Assembly: GCF_015207525.1 (NCBI RefSeq)
Contig: NZ_JADEWR010000015.1
Span: forward strand, 85,124 to 149,123
From: Nodosilinea sp. LEGE 06152
GTDB taxonomy: Bacteria; Cyanobacteriota; Cyanobacteriia; Phormidesmidales; Phormidesmidaceae
Direction: 5' to 3'
DNA: 64,000 nucleotides
In this document: positions 1 to 8,820 of the stretch, in pieces
Layout of the letters: every line of letters begins with the position of its first letter
Position numbering within the stretch: the stretch's first letter is position 1
The notes under the pieces: model-generated
The model's input: only the letters and a program-made list of their open reading frames with translations
Databases searched by the model: none
What the model was told of the DNA's origin: nothing
Translations under genes and position numbers: made by a program

Positions 1-394
1 GGGCGCTGTCTAACTCTGAAAACGAGAGATCTTCTTCAGGGCTTTCCCAGTCGTAGCCAAACAGCTCGGGGCCATTGCCGACCTCTCCTGAGATGGCCTT
101 GGCGTAGGGGTCAATCAGCAGTTTGTTGGGGTTAAAGCGGTGGCCTTCTTGGGGGGCGTAGGGGCCGTGTACCCGGTAGCCGTACTCCTGGCCTGGGCCA
201 ATACCGGGCAGGTAGCCGTGCCAGACAAAATTGCTTACCTCGGTCAGCGGAATGCGGGTTTCTTCGCCGTTTTTGTCGAACAGGCAGAGCTCTACTCCAG
301 TGGCGTGTTCAGAAAATAGGGCGAAGTTAGTGCCTTTATGGTCCCAGGTGGCTCCGAGCGGATAGACATTACCAGGCCAAACTGCAACATGCAT
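1..394 (-). CDS. glgX: Glycogen debranching enzyme GlgX, N-terminal part (cut by window edge)
   Basis: About 131 residues are visible, beginning MHVAVWPGNVYPLGATWDHK and continuing through KGTNFALFSEHATGVELCLFD, HGYLPGIGPGQEYGYRVHGP and FNPNKLLIDPYAKAI. These are the landmarks of the N-terminal CBM48 (isoamylase N) domain of GlgX/TreX-type debranching enzymes, which hydrolyse alpha-1,6 branches of glycogen in the cytoplasm. The start is the ATG at 394-392. The GH13 catalytic domain lies outside the window, so activity cannot be assessed. The family call is firm from the fold signature; the assignment to GlgX rather than another isoamylase is inferred from the RVHGPYAPQEGHRFNPNKLL block. Confidence 0.9.
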   Translation of the reverse strand, partial: MHVAVWPGNVYPLGATWDHKGTNFALFSEHATGVELCLFDKNGEETRIPLTEVSNFVWHGYLPGIGPGQEYGYRVHGPYAPQEGHRFNPNKLLIDPYAKAISGEVGNGPELFGYDWESPEEDLSFSELDSA

Positions 395-704
395 AAGTTG
401 ACGCTTTTCTTCTTATAAAGGATACAGAGACTATTAGCCAAAAAGACAGCCCATACCCTAGTTTGAAATTCGCTGTTGGGGCTATCTTAGAACCATAGCA
501 AAGCCTTCCCTTTGAGAGATCTACCTTGAGAGAGACGCGACCCTTGATGATACAGGCATCGTAGGAAAAGTTTCTCAACCGGTTTGCAAAGCCCTTAGCC
601 CCCCAGTATGGCTCTGTTAACACCTGTTATACAAGCTACCTTTTGTTGAATTGAGTAAGCGGATTGGCCTGAGGAATGGCACTGGATCGATGGATTTTAG
701 TAGT
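395..704. other. Intergenic, no gene recognised
   Basis: This AT-rich stretch lies between the 5' end of glgX and the 3' end of the channel gene, both on the minus strand, so it should hold the glgX promoter. A minus-strand open frame (369-623) overlaps the glgX start, begins at GTG without a Shine-Dalgarno sequence and looks non-coding. Confidence 0.5.
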
Positions 705-1775
705 CTATTTGTAAATTTGATTAGGTTGATAACCAGTGTAGGCGGTTAATCTTGCTAAGTCAGTAGCCCACCGATGGCGCAATGAAATGTAGATGTCAGC
801 TCCTGTTTTAGGATCGTTGATAGTTTTAATACCTTCGGACTGTAATTGTTCTAGGGCGCGATAATAGTGCTCTTGCCAAAACGACTCGTTCAGTTCTTGC
901 GGTGAAAGTTTTTCTTTTCGCAGAATTTGGTGGTTAAGTTCACTCAGTAAGTGCAATCCGCCGTGCCAAACTTCTGCCACATTTGAAGAGTGGATAATGG
1001 AGCTATAGTAGTCCTGGTTGAGAGTGCTTTTGATTAGGGTGGCCGTGTCCATAACCAGATAAATTACCCTAGCTAAGGCATAGTAAGGCTGACGATAGCG
1101 AAAGTAAAGCAGCAGAGGATAAGAGTTATTTAGCTCCAAAATGTTGATCAGACTCTGGGCAATGTCTGCAAGATTTTGATTTAACATATTGAGATCATTG
1201 CCGGTAGCTAGGCGACGTAAAAGCTCTGCTGAATCGGCTGAACCTGCGCTGCGGTAGTGCAATTTCAGTGCGAACGTATTGCGGCTTGTGAGAGCGCCGT
1301 ATACGGCCAGCACGTAGGAAAGTGCCAGGGTAAAGATTGAAAATCCTAGCAGACTTTGGAGGACCATTAAGAAACGATGGCCATCGGTTTGTGGAACTAG
1401 ATCTCCTGTGCCTAAGGTAGTAAGAGAAAATCCAGTATAGTAGAGCGCTGTGCCAAAATCGGTTGGCGTTGTTCCCTGGCTAGTTTGAATAGCGGTACCT
1501 AACCCTGGCCAAATAACTAGGGCAAACCCAATGAAAAGTAGTAAAACCCACACCCCAATCAACGTGACGATAGTGATTGACCCGCCGTAGGACAAAATGC
1601 GATCGCGCTGTTTGGGCATTCCCTGGGCCGCAACCCGAAAAAGACACCATGTGCTTCGCGCTACTAGCATACTGAGCAGATTATTTTCAGCACGAGGGTG
1701 CAATACCGTTAGAAAAATGTCGACCAGCGACACTAGAACAAGTCCAACGCCTACCAGCTGTAGAAAAAATTGCAT
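705..1775 (-). CDS. Two-pore-helix type potassium/ion channel protein
   Basis: This 356-residue protein has a hydrophobic N-terminal segment (about 3-25), a second membrane segment (about 65-89), a pore helix and filter (TTLGTGD, residues 119-125) and a third segment (about 135-160). The rest is a soluble C-terminal region of about 195 residues. The layout is that of the Ion_trans_2 (KcsA-like) family, which conducts cations across the membrane. The filter has Thr where potassium channels usually have Tyr (TxGYGD), so ion selectivity is uncertain. The C-terminal part shows no RCK/TrkA-N glycine motif, so it is not an obvious ligand-gated KTN channel. It appears to be a single-gene unit. Confidence 0.8.
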   Translation of the reverse strand: MQFFLQLVGVGLVLVSLVDIFLTVLHPRAENNLLSMLVARSTWCLFRVAAQGMPKQRDRILSYGGSITIVTLIGVWVLLLFIGFALVIWPGLGTAIQTSQGTTPTDFGTALYYTGFSLTTLGTGDLVPQTDGHRFLMVLQSLLGFSIFTLALSYVLAVYGALTSRNTFALKLHYRSAGSADSAELLRRLATGNDLNMLNQNLADIAQSLINILELNNSYPLLLYFRYRQPYYALARVIYLVMDTATLIKSTLNQDYYSSIIHSSNVAEVWHGGLHLLSELNHQILRKEKLSPQELNESFWQEHYYRALEQLQSEGIKTINDPKTGADIYISLRHRWATDLARLTAYTGYQPNQIYK

Positions 1776-2096
1776 GCCGCTTGAAGATACAGGTAGAGCG
1801 ATCGCTCTTACCCTAGCTCTGCCTCAGCAGATCGTTCATCCATCTAGGTATAGACACCACAGGTAGGCCCTTTTGCCCTTGTGCAGGTTATGAGTGGGCA
1901 CTAATCTATCCGGCGGACAATTAATCCTCAAGGTTGATGCTGGGGTAATGGGAAGCGTTAATAATCAGAACTTGGAGAGGCAGTAGCTGGTGTTTAAAGC
2001 GGGTGGCGGCACCTCACTCCGGTTTTTCTGCTGACTTCTAATACGCTCTTTGAATAAGCTGCTGACGATTACTCTCTTCGACTACTTTCCCCACCC
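1776..2096. other. Divergent intergenic region
   Basis: The region separates the channel gene (minus) from the membrane protein at 2097 (plus) and must carry both promoters. No RNA gene, repeat or convincing small ORF is visible. Confidence 0.4.
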
Positions 2097-3506
2097 ATGG
2101 TTAAGTTTAGATCTTACTTCGAGCGTTACTACCCCAGGCTAGAGCGAATTATTGCCACGATCGCTCTAATCAACCTAGGGCTAGTATTTTTCGATCTTTC
2201 CTACATCAGTCTGCGGCCCGTCTACCGACAGTATCTACCGGTTGTTGCTGACGTGTACGACCCGGTTAAGGGCATTGTTACCCATCCTCAAACCGAGGCT
2301 TACCAGGCCCAGGTTGACGCTTTAGCTCAGCAACTGGCTGCCCCCAATCTGCAGCTATCGCAAGTAGAGGCCTCGTTGTCTACCCTGCGAAGTTTGAGCC
2401 AGCAGCTCGCAACAGAACGGGTTTTTACAACTCCCAATGGCGATAATGCCCTGGCAACGCTGCAGCAGACCCTTCAGGAGAGGACAGGGCAAAGCTCTGC
2501 CCAGGCGGCGTTTGAGCAGTTTTGGAGTGCGGATTATCTCAGCCAGCGGGGGTGGCAGCCAGAATTGGCATTTTGGAATAGTCAAATTCGTCCCTTTTTT
2601 GCGGCCAATTACTATCGCAAAATTACCGCTTTAGGGGTGCCAGTTGATTATTTTTGGCTGATTGACTTGCCCTTTCTCCTGATTTTTGCCATCGATATTG
2701 TCAACCGCATTCGGGCGTCCCATCGGCGTAATCCGCACTTAACCTGGGTAGAAGCCGCGTTACGCCGCTGGTACGACCTGTTTCTGCTGCTGCCGTTCTG
2801 GCGTGGGTTGCGGGCTATTCCTGTGGCTCTGCGGTTGTATCAGGTTGACATGCTAAATCTAGAGCCGGTGCGCGCTGAGGCGCAGCGCGACGTGGTGGTG
2901 ACCGTTGGGGCTGACATTGCCGGTATTGCCGGTATTGAGATCATTGAGCAAATGCAAAACTCTATCCGTGAGGGTGAACTGCTGGATTTGGCTTCGTGGA
3001 TTGATCCCAATGTGGATACCAGTGGTGACATCGAGATTGTGGCGGAGGAGGAAATAACGGCGATCGCAAATCGACTGTACACAGTTGGAGTGCAGGATAT
3101 TTTGCCCCAGGTTCAACCCGATATTGAAGACCTGGTGCAGCACAGCATCGCCAAAACCCTAGAGCAACTGCCGGGCTATCCTAAAACCAGCTATTTGCCT
3201 GGCCTAGAGCAGCTGTCTGCCCAGGTCAAGCAGGGTTTGTCTCACTCTTTGGCCCACGGTCTGTATCGCACCATTGCCAACAGCGTGGCAGACCCAAAAG
3301 GAGAAGAAATTACCGCTCGTTTGCAGCACAACCTGCGAGAAGCCGTGGCTAGATCTCTCAGCCAACACAATACCCGACAGGATATTGAACAGAAATTGGT
3401 CAGCGCCTTAGAAAAGTTCAAGCTCAATTATGTGAAGGCCCTAGCCGAAGCCGGTGGAGACACATTGGCTGACCGCACTGAACTTCTGCGCAGGCAAATT
3501 AGCTGA
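2097..3506 (+). CDS. Conserved membrane protein of unknown function
   Basis: This is a 469-residue protein. An N-terminal membrane segment (about 15-35) is followed by a Gln/Ala-rich helical periplasmic-looking region (about 60-180). Next comes a second hydrophobic segment (FWLIDLPFLLIFAIDIV, about 185-205) and an amphipathic stretch RWYDLFLLLPFWRGLRAIPV (about 225-245), reminiscent of the S3-S4 turn of ion channels. The C-terminal 200 residues are soluble and helical. I do not recognise a named domain. It is divergently oriented to the channel at 705-1775. A link between the two is only suggested by adjacency and the S4-like segment. The ATG at 2097 is the first plausible start. Confidence 0.75.
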   Translation: MVKFRSYFERYYPRLERIIATIALINLGLVFFDLSYISLRPVYRQYLPVVADVYDPVKGIVTHPQTEAYQAQVDALAQQLAAPNLQLSQVEASLSTLRSLSQQLATERVFTTPNGDNALATLQQTLQERTGQSSAQAAFEQFWSADYLSQRGWQPELAFWNSQIRPFFAANYYRKITALGVPVDYFWLIDLPFLLIFAIDIVNRIRASHRRNPHLTWVEAALRRWYDLFLLLPFWRGLRAIPVALRLYQVDMLNLEPVRAEAQRDVVVTVGADIAGIAGIEIIEQMQNSIREGELLDLASWIDPNVDTSGDIEIVAEEEITAIANRLYTVGVQDILPQVQPDIEDLVQHSIAKTLEQLPGYPKTSYLPGLEQLSAQVKQGLSHSLAHGLYRTIANSVADPKGEEITARLQHNLREAVARSLSQHNTRQDIEQKLVSALEKFKLNYVKALAEAGGDTLADRTELLRRQIS

Positions 3507-3667
3507 GCCACCTGAACCGAGGCTAATTAGTCAGCCCTTACCCATTCCTGCCCAAGGATTGATGGCAGTGGGCTGAATTTTTTTTACGCTTTAGCTAGAA
3601 GATCCTGTCTAGCCTGTCCGGCATTTCCGACAACGGCAGGGCCCCTGTAGATACTAGCTACGAAACT

Positions 3668-4801
3668 ATGCGACGAGTACTCATCATTGGCGGTTGTGGC
3701 CGGATTGGCGGCAGTATTGCCCGCGATATTTTGGCTCACACAGACGAGGTTGAAGTCACCATTACCGGGCGCAATCCTCAGTTGGGTATGGCGGCTCTAG
3801 AGCGGTTGGGGTCCAAGGTACAGTTTCAGGTGCTAGATCTGACAAATCAGCAGGAGGTGCGAACGGCGGTAGCGAAGGCTGATTTGGTGGTTCATTCCGC
3901 TGGCCCTTTTCACTATCGAGATGGCGGAGTCTTGCGGGCCTGCATTGAGCAAGGGGTTGACTACACCGACGTTAGCGATGAACGCAGCTTTACCCGTAGA
4001 GCTATGGCGATGCACCCCGAAGCCGAAGCAGCCGGAGTGACGGCGGTAATCAATACGGGCGTGTTTCCCGGCATTTCAAACAGCATGGTGCGGCAAGGGG
4101 TAGAGGCTCTAGACGAGGCCGCGTCGATTCAGCTCAGCTATATTGTTGCCGGGTCTGGCGGGGCCGGTGTTACGGTCATGCGCACCACGTTTATCGGCTT
4201 GCAGCGTCCCTTTGAAGCATGGCTCAACGGCGCTTGGCAGCCGATAAAGCCCTACACCGAGCGAGAAACGCTGGAGTTTCCGCCCCCCTATGGCCGCGCC
4301 AGTGTCTACTGGTACGACATGCCCGAAGCCATTACCCTGCAGGAAACCTTCCCGGTCAAGAGCGTGATTACCAAGTTTGGGGTGGTGCCCGACTTCTACA
4401 ACCACGCTACCTGGGCCATGGCCCACTGGCTGCCGCCGGCGGTGCTTCGCAGTCCGCAGACTGTAGAGTTTTTGGCCAACGTCAGCCACTCTATGACCGA
4501 TGTGACCGACCACTTTAGCGGTACTGGGGTAGCAATGCGCTGCGATATCAAGGGGCAGCAGGCGGGCAGGGCTGCTCACTATGTCAGCACGTTTGCCCAT
4601 GAAAATGCTGCGATCGCAACCGGTTTAGGCACGGGCAGCATCGCCGAACTCATACTCAAAGGCCAGCTCAAACGCCCAGGCGTTTACCCGGTAGAACAGG
4701 CCCTCTCAACCGACCTATTCAAAGAGGTAATGGCCTCTCGGCAACTAAGCGTCCACGAAGTAGTCAACCAAGCCGAGACGGCATCTCAACGACTGAAGTA
4801 A
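3668..4801 (+). CDS. Saccharopine dehydrogenase-like NAD(P)-binding oxidoreductase
   Basis: This 377-residue protein opens with a Rossmann dinucleotide loop, VLIIGGCGRIGGSIAR (GxGxxG, residues 4-19). It continues with VTITGRN, typical of an NADP-preferring fold, and VVHSAGPFHYRDGGVLRACIEQGVDYTDVSDE, the conserved block of the saccharopine dehydrogenase/trans-enoyl reductase superfamily. Such enzymes act in the cytoplasm or at membranes on varied substrates. The substrate here is unknown, and true lysine-pathway saccharopine dehydrogenase is unlikely in a cyanobacterium. It is transcribed alone. Confidence 0.82.
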   Translation: MRRVLIIGGCGRIGGSIARDILAHTDEVEVTITGRNPQLGMAALERLGSKVQFQVLDLTNQQEVRTAVAKADLVVHSAGPFHYRDGGVLRACIEQGVDYTDVSDERSFTRRAMAMHPEAEAAGVTAVINTGVFPGISNSMVRQGVEALDEAASIQLSYIVAGSGGAGVTVMRTTFIGLQRPFEAWLNGAWQPIKPYTERETLEFPPPYGRASVYWYDMPEAITLQETFPVKSVITKFGVVPDFYNHATWAMAHWLPPAVLRSPQTVEFLANVSHSMTDVTDHFSGTGVAMRCDIKGQQAGRAAHYVSTFAHENAAIATGLGTGSIAELILKGQLKRPGVYPVEQALSTDLFKEVMASRQLSVHEVVNQAETASQRLK

Positions 4802-5265
4802 CTCAAGCTACTGCCCTGGTCTGTCTTCACGAATATCTGGCTTAGGTTACAGGAAGTTTTGACAGAGCGACCTAGTAATTACTACGTTACCGAAACCGTT
4901 GGGAATGTTCGGTACGTATTTAGAGGAATAATTCTGCTAAAAGGCCGGCATTTGGAAGCATAAATCTAACTATAGAAATGGTGAGCAGGCTGCTGAAGAT
5001 TGGCAGTCTGCTTACTAAGCGTAGTTTGATATTGGGCTGAACTTTGAGACGGCAGCTATTACTGATCATTGCCTTAGAAAATCCCATTACCAATCGCCCC
5101 AAGATTGTCAAGAGGATGATTTTAGGCGATTTTTTCAATCTACCCAATTGTGGATTCAATAATTATCTCCTTCTAAAGGTTGAGGGGGATCCATTGAGAA
5201 AGATTTTAACGTTTGATTAAGCAACGTATTTCTTTTTATTTCATTTCTGGGAAAGGGGATGGACC
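4802..5265. other. Intergenic region with one doubtful small ORF
   Basis: The 464 bases between two plus-strand genes are AT-rich relative to their neighbours. Apart from the minus-strand ORF listed separately (4920-5159), I see no RNA gene, terminator or repeat. Confidence 0.4.
4920..5159 (-). CDS. Possible small basic hydrophobic protein (79 aa)
   Basis: A TTG codon at 5159-5157 is preceded, seven bases away, by AAGGAG (5172-5167 on the minus strand), an unusually good ribosome-binding site for a random frame. The product would be basic, with two hydrophobic stretches (about residues 12-30 and 50-79). It matches nothing I recognise and sits in an AT-rich gap where chance frames occur. I list it because of the ribosome-binding site only. 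Confidence 0.28.
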   Translation of the reverse strand: MNPQLGRLKKSPKIILLTILGRLVMGFSKAMISNSCRLKVQPNIKLRLVSRLPIFSSLLTISIVRFMLPNAGLLAELFL

Positions 5266-6186
5266 ATGTTCCAGCCAGACAGACTACAGGCGTATCTGAC
5301 CCATATCAGTGAGCAGCGATCGCCCGTTGAAGATACTTTAAAGCGCAATATTTTCATTTACGGCCTTTGGCTACTGGCTATTCCAGCGCTAATCTACGGC
5401 GCTGTTGAACGGGCTCTTTCAGCCTTTTCCCAGCCAACCGTAAATGCCCATGACCTCTCTTACTGCTTAATTGGGCTAATTACGCTAATGGCGTGGGTTT
5501 GTATTGGTCTAGCCGAAGATAATTCCGAACTACCTGCATTTAACGCCACAGACCTGGTTAAGGCTGAAACCTTACCCTTCGACTCAAACTGTATTGCTCA
5601 GCAAAGCTACCGATTGCCATTTCCATACATTTGTCAGATCTATCACCTGCTCAACCTCAAGCATTTAGAAGATATCCATCGCTTTAGCCTTGGCAACTTA
5701 AAGGTGATCAAAGTAAGCCAGTTTCGAGAAACTCAGACAGGCGGGCAAATTCGGTTCAAAACTGTGCTTGATTCACCCTTCAACGTTTTAAGACTATGGC
5801 GCGATCCCAGCGTGGATGTCGATCTGACTATTCACTCGCCCCACCAAATCGAGCTAAAAGTGCCCGCCTACAGCCAAAAGTTCATTCGCGTGTTGTTTAG
5901 CGTCATTCCTTTGAACAGCGAAGAGCACTACCTATGCATTCAAATGTTTAGCGATTTGAGATGGCCCAGGGAGTTGCTCAAAGCCATTCTACTGCTGGCT
6001 GCGAGTCTGACTCTGCTAGAAGATTTACCTTACCTGCAGCACCTGGCCAAGCGCAGCCCTAAACACTTAACGAACCAGCGCCTGAAGAAGAAAAGCGCCA
6101 GCCCAGCGATGCAGCTCTTCCATCGCTATGTCGATCTCTACAACAGCGATCGCTGGGATCAGCCTCAGCTTCAGCCACTAGATTGA
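5266..6186 (+). CDS. Hypothetical membrane protein
   Basis: This 306-residue protein has two adjacent membrane segments near the N terminus (about 29-51 and 64-86). A soluble domain of about 145 residues follows, then a third hydrophobic segment (about 235-257) and a basic tail. No domain is recognised. The start is supported by a purine-rich AAGGGGATGGACC just before the ATG at 5266. It appears monocistronic. Confidence 0.7.
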   Translation: MFQPDRLQAYLTHISEQRSPVEDTLKRNIFIYGLWLLAIPALIYGAVERALSAFSQPTVNAHDLSYCLIGLITLMAWVCIGLAEDNSELPAFNATDLVKAETLPFDSNCIAQQSYRLPFPYICQIYHLLNLKHLEDIHRFSLGNLKVIKVSQFRETQTGGQIRFKTVLDSPFNVLRLWRDPSVDVDLTIHSPHQIELKVPAYSQKFIRVLFSVIPLNSEEHYLCIQMFSDLRWPRELLKAILLLAASLTLLEDLPYLQHLAKRSPKHLTNQRLKKKSASPAMQLFHRYVDLYNSDRWDQPQLQPLD

Positions 6187-6327
6187 TCAATTTCTTCTAG
6201 CTTGGTCACCCTGGAGACGGGTGACCTTTTTGCTTAGACCGTGCGACTGTAATGGTTAAGTGAGTGATCAGAACTGGCTCAGTTCTAATCTCAAATACAG
6301 CCCTAAAGATACCAAGTCTGCTGAAAA

Positions 6328-6762
6328 ATGCCCTGGACCTACGACAGCTATCCAACATCTATGAAAAACCTGACCACTGAGGTGCGGCGGAAGGCGATAG
6401 ATATTGCCAATGCCCTTTTGGGCGACGGGTATGAAGACGGACGGGCGATCGCGATCGCCACCGCCCAGGCTGAGAAATGGGCCAAACGGCGAGACAAACA
6501 AATCGCCAAGAAAAATACCGGCGGCACCACCGGGCAGGCGGTTACCCCAGAATCTGAAAAGGGCGATGGCGAGACAATTCACGTTGTTTCTGACCCTGAT
6601 GGCACAGGCTGGATTGCCACCCAGGGTCAAAAGCGCATTGCCCAGGGGCAAGAAAAAGCAGATGTCGTCAATAAGGCTCAAGAAAAGGCTAAAGCCCAGA
6701 AAACAGAACTGTGCATTCACAACGAACAGGGCAAAGTAGCTGAAGAAGAAGACTACTCCTAA
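6328..6762 (+). CDS. YdaT-like stress protein with DUF2188 domain
   Basis: This 144-residue protein has the two parts of the Bacillus YdaT family. The N-terminal MPWTYDSYPTSMKNL and KAIDIANALLGDGYEDGRAI block resembles the YdaT start, including the EGRAIxIA helix. A C-terminal DUF2188 unit (HVVSDPDGTGWIATQGQKR ... TELCIHNEQGKV, about 88-135) follows a charged linker. YdaT is a general-stress protein of unknown biochemistry; a stress role here is inference from family resemblance. DUF2188 is a small beta-rich domain that often accompanies stress or genome-maintenance genes. It is followed by a palindromic dispersed repeat at 6773-6791. Confidence 0.8.
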   Translation: MPWTYDSYPTSMKNLTTEVRRKAIDIANALLGDGYEDGRAIAIATAQAEKWAKRRDKQIAKKNTGGTTGQAVTPESEKGDGETIHVVSDPDGTGWIATQGQKRIAQGQEKADVVNKAQEKAKAQKTELCIHNEQGKVAEEEDYS

Positions 6763-7442
6763 AGAGCCTTCAGTAGGGTGGGCAGTGCCCAGCAGTCCTT
6801 ATATGTCCTTACATGACAAAGTAAGCTATAACCCCAAGGCAAAGAAGCGATGCGATCGCTAAGAATAGTGATGATTTCCTTTTGCCAACCATCTTAAAAT
6901 TTGTCATGACCGCTACAGGAACTAAGCCTCGGAATAGTCTCAGATAGGATAGTGCTATTCCATCTGACGGCCTATTTGTGGAACATTCAACAGTAAGCCA
7001 TCAGCATTTGTCATCGATTCCTTAACCAAGACTTTTGGCAGGGGCATTGTAGTTGGCAATGCCTTTACGGTAGCCGTGCTTAGTGCTGGGGGCTGGTCCT
7101 GAGAGGATCTTAAGCGTTAATAGGGTGTTAATCCCAAGGTACTAATCTTAAAACATTAGTATTCAAGCAGCGTCAGCCAGCCGAACGATGACCGACCCGT
7201 TCGCGCGGGGATCAAATCCATCGGGCTGAATGGCTTAAACGGTGGCTGTAGCGACGTTAGAAGAGGGCTTTCACCCGGTAGGATACTACAGGATATACCA
7301 AGTCCAGCTCGGGATCTGGAGTTTTCCTACCGGCAAAACTCCACTTCTGGACTTGGACTTGGTCAATTTAACGCTTCAGCGCACGCAGCCCAGAACAGCG
7401 GGGTTCGCAGCGGTCTATGGAATTACCAACGGAGTAATGGTT
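6763..7442. other. Long leader/intergenic region upstream of enolase
   Basis: These 680 bases hold no recognisable gene. The open frame of eno extends upstream to 7242, but this extension has no similarity to enolase. The region contains a GTAGGGTGGGCAGTGCCC palindromic repeat (6773-6791), an AT-rich stretch with repeated GTTAAT (about 7110-7135) and the imperfect hairpin at 7298-7356. It probably carries the eno promoter and a long 5' untranslated leader. Confidence 0.5.
7293..7362. repeat. Dispersed hairpin repeat, copy 1 (eno leader)
   Basis: A nested inverted repeat has an outer stem CCAAGTCCAG (7298-7307) pairing with CTGGACTTGG (7347-7356). Its inner stem is GGAGTTTT (7318-7325) pairing with AAAACTCC (7335-7342) around a nine-base loop. 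A related 70-base copy with the same spacing lies at 59701-59771, sharing GTTTTCCTA-CGGCAAAAC at its centre. Being within the eno leader, it could fold in the transcript. Confidence 0.75.
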
Positions 7443-8738
7443 ATGGTTGCAATTACATCGGTTCATGGCAGGCAAATCCTCGACTCGCGGGGCAATCCTA
7501 CGGTTGAGGTCGATGTGGTGCTGGAGGGAGGCGCAAAGGGTCGGGCTGGTGTGCCTTCCGGAGCCTCGACCGGCATTCGTGAAGCCCTGGAACTGCGGGA
7601 TGACGACAAGGCTATCTACGGCGGCAAAGGCGTGCTCAAAGCCGTGGCCAACGTCAACGACACTATTGCCCCGGCCATTTTGGGCATGGATGCAATGGAT
7701 CTCGCCGCTGTTGACCACAAAATGCTGGCCCTAGACGGCACCGACAACAAAGGCACCCTGGGCGCAAACGCTATTCTGGGCGTGTCGATGGCCGTGGCTC
7801 GGGCCGCGTCGATCGCCGCCGATGTGCCCCTCTATGTGCACCTGGGCGGCCCCGATTCGGTACTGCTGCCGGTGCCCTGCTTCAACATCATCAACGGCGG
7901 TGCCCACGCCGACAACAGCGTTGACTTTCAAGAATTCATGATTGCGCCCGTGGGTGCGCCGACCTTCTCTGAGGCGCTGCGCTACGGGGCCGAGGTCTAC
8001 CACGCCCTCAAGTCGGTGCTCAAAGCCTCGGGCTACAGCACCGCCATCGGCGACGAGGGTGGCTTTGCCCCCAACCTCAAGAGCAATGTGGAAGCCATCG
8101 AGGTAATTCTCAAGGGCATTGAGAAGGCTGGGCTCAAGCCTGGGGACGACATTGCGATCGCCCTCGACCCTGCCGTCAGCGAACTGTATCAGGAAGACGG
8201 TAGCTACCTGTTCTACAAATCCGACAACAGCCGCAAGAGCACCGACGACATGATTGCCCTGTGGGAAAGCTGGGTCAACCAGTTCCCCATCGTCTCGATC
8301 GAAGACGGCCTCGGCGAGCAAGACTGGGCGGGTTGGCAGGCCATGACCCAGCGGCTGGGCGATCGCATTCAGCTAGTCGGCGACGACGCCTTTGTCACCA
8401 ACCCCGCCATCATTGCCCAGGCGATTAAAGACGGCGTTGGCAACTCGACCCTGGTCAAGGTCAACCAAATCGGCTCGATTACCGAAACCCTGGAGGCGAT
8501 CAAAATGTCTCACGAGGCGGGCTACACCTGCATGGTTAGCCACCGCTCGGGCGAAACCCCCGACGACTTCATCGCCGACCTGGTGGTGGGGGCCAAGACC
8601 GGCCAGATTAAGTCGGGCGCTCCCTGTCGCGGTGAGCGGCTGTCGAAGTACAACCAGCTGCTGCGGATTGAAGAAGAACTGGGCGATCGCGCCAAATACG
8701 CTGGCGTCGATACCTTTAAGCGCAAAGCCCTGGTCTAG
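7443..8738 (+). CDS. eno: Enolase
   Basis: This 431-residue cytoplasmic glycolytic enzyme interconverts 2-phosphoglycerate and phosphoenolpyruvate with two magnesium ions. The sequence carries the whole family signature: SVHGRQILDSRGNPTVEVDV at the N terminus, SGASTGIREALELRD, NIINGGAHADN, SIEDGLGEQDW, LVGDDAFVTN (metal ligand), LVKVNQIGS (catalytic Lys) and MVSHRSGETPD. An in-frame ATG at 7437 is possible, but GGAG at 7431-7434 lies eight bases before the ATG at 7443 and the protein length then matches the family. The open frame continues upstream without enolase similarity. An inverted repeat follows the stop. Confidence 0.98.
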   Translation: MVAITSVHGRQILDSRGNPTVEVDVVLEGGAKGRAGVPSGASTGIREALELRDDDKAIYGGKGVLKAVANVNDTIAPAILGMDAMDLAAVDHKMLALDGTDNKGTLGANAILGVSMAVARAASIAADVPLYVHLGGPDSVLLPVPCFNIINGGAHADNSVDFQEFMIAPVGAPTFSEALRYGAEVYHALKSVLKASGYSTAIGDEGGFAPNLKSNVEAIEVILKGIEKAGLKPGDDIAIALDPAVSELYQEDGSYLFYKSDNSRKSTDDMIALWESWVNQFPIVSIEDGLGEQDWAGWQAMTQRLGDRIQLVGDDAFVTNPAIIAQAIKDGVGNSTLVKVNQIGSITETLEAIKMSHEAGYTCMVSHRSGETPDDFIADLVVGAKTGQIKSGAPCRGERLSKYNQLLRIEEELGDRAKYAGVDTFKRKALV

Positions 8739-8744
8739 AGCTAA

Positions 8745-8807
8745 AAACCCGGTTTCTTCGTCGCCGTTTCAACACCATGTGGTGATTTTGGCCAAGAAAC
8801 CGGGTTT
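8745..8807. terminator. Large hairpin between eno and the S9 peptidase
   Basis: A 14-base perfect inverted repeat, AAACCCGGTTTCTT (8745-8758) and AAGAAACCGGGTTT (8794-8807), encloses a second small stem CACCA/TGGTG (8773-8784). It lies between two convergent genes and may end both transcripts. There is no long T-run. The AGAAACCGGGTTTCT palindrome is a sequence seen often in cyanobacterial intergenic DNA, so it may equally be a dispersed repeat. Confidence 0.55.
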
Positions 8808-8820
8808 CTGTACTGGTGCT

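Noticed and set aside
7242..7442. N-terminal extension of enolase
   Set aside because: The ribosome-binding site and family length fix the start at 7443; the upstream sequence is the hairpin-bearing leader.
7368..8321. Minus-strand frames opposite enolase
   Set aside because: Shadow frames of a highly conserved gene without starts or similarity.
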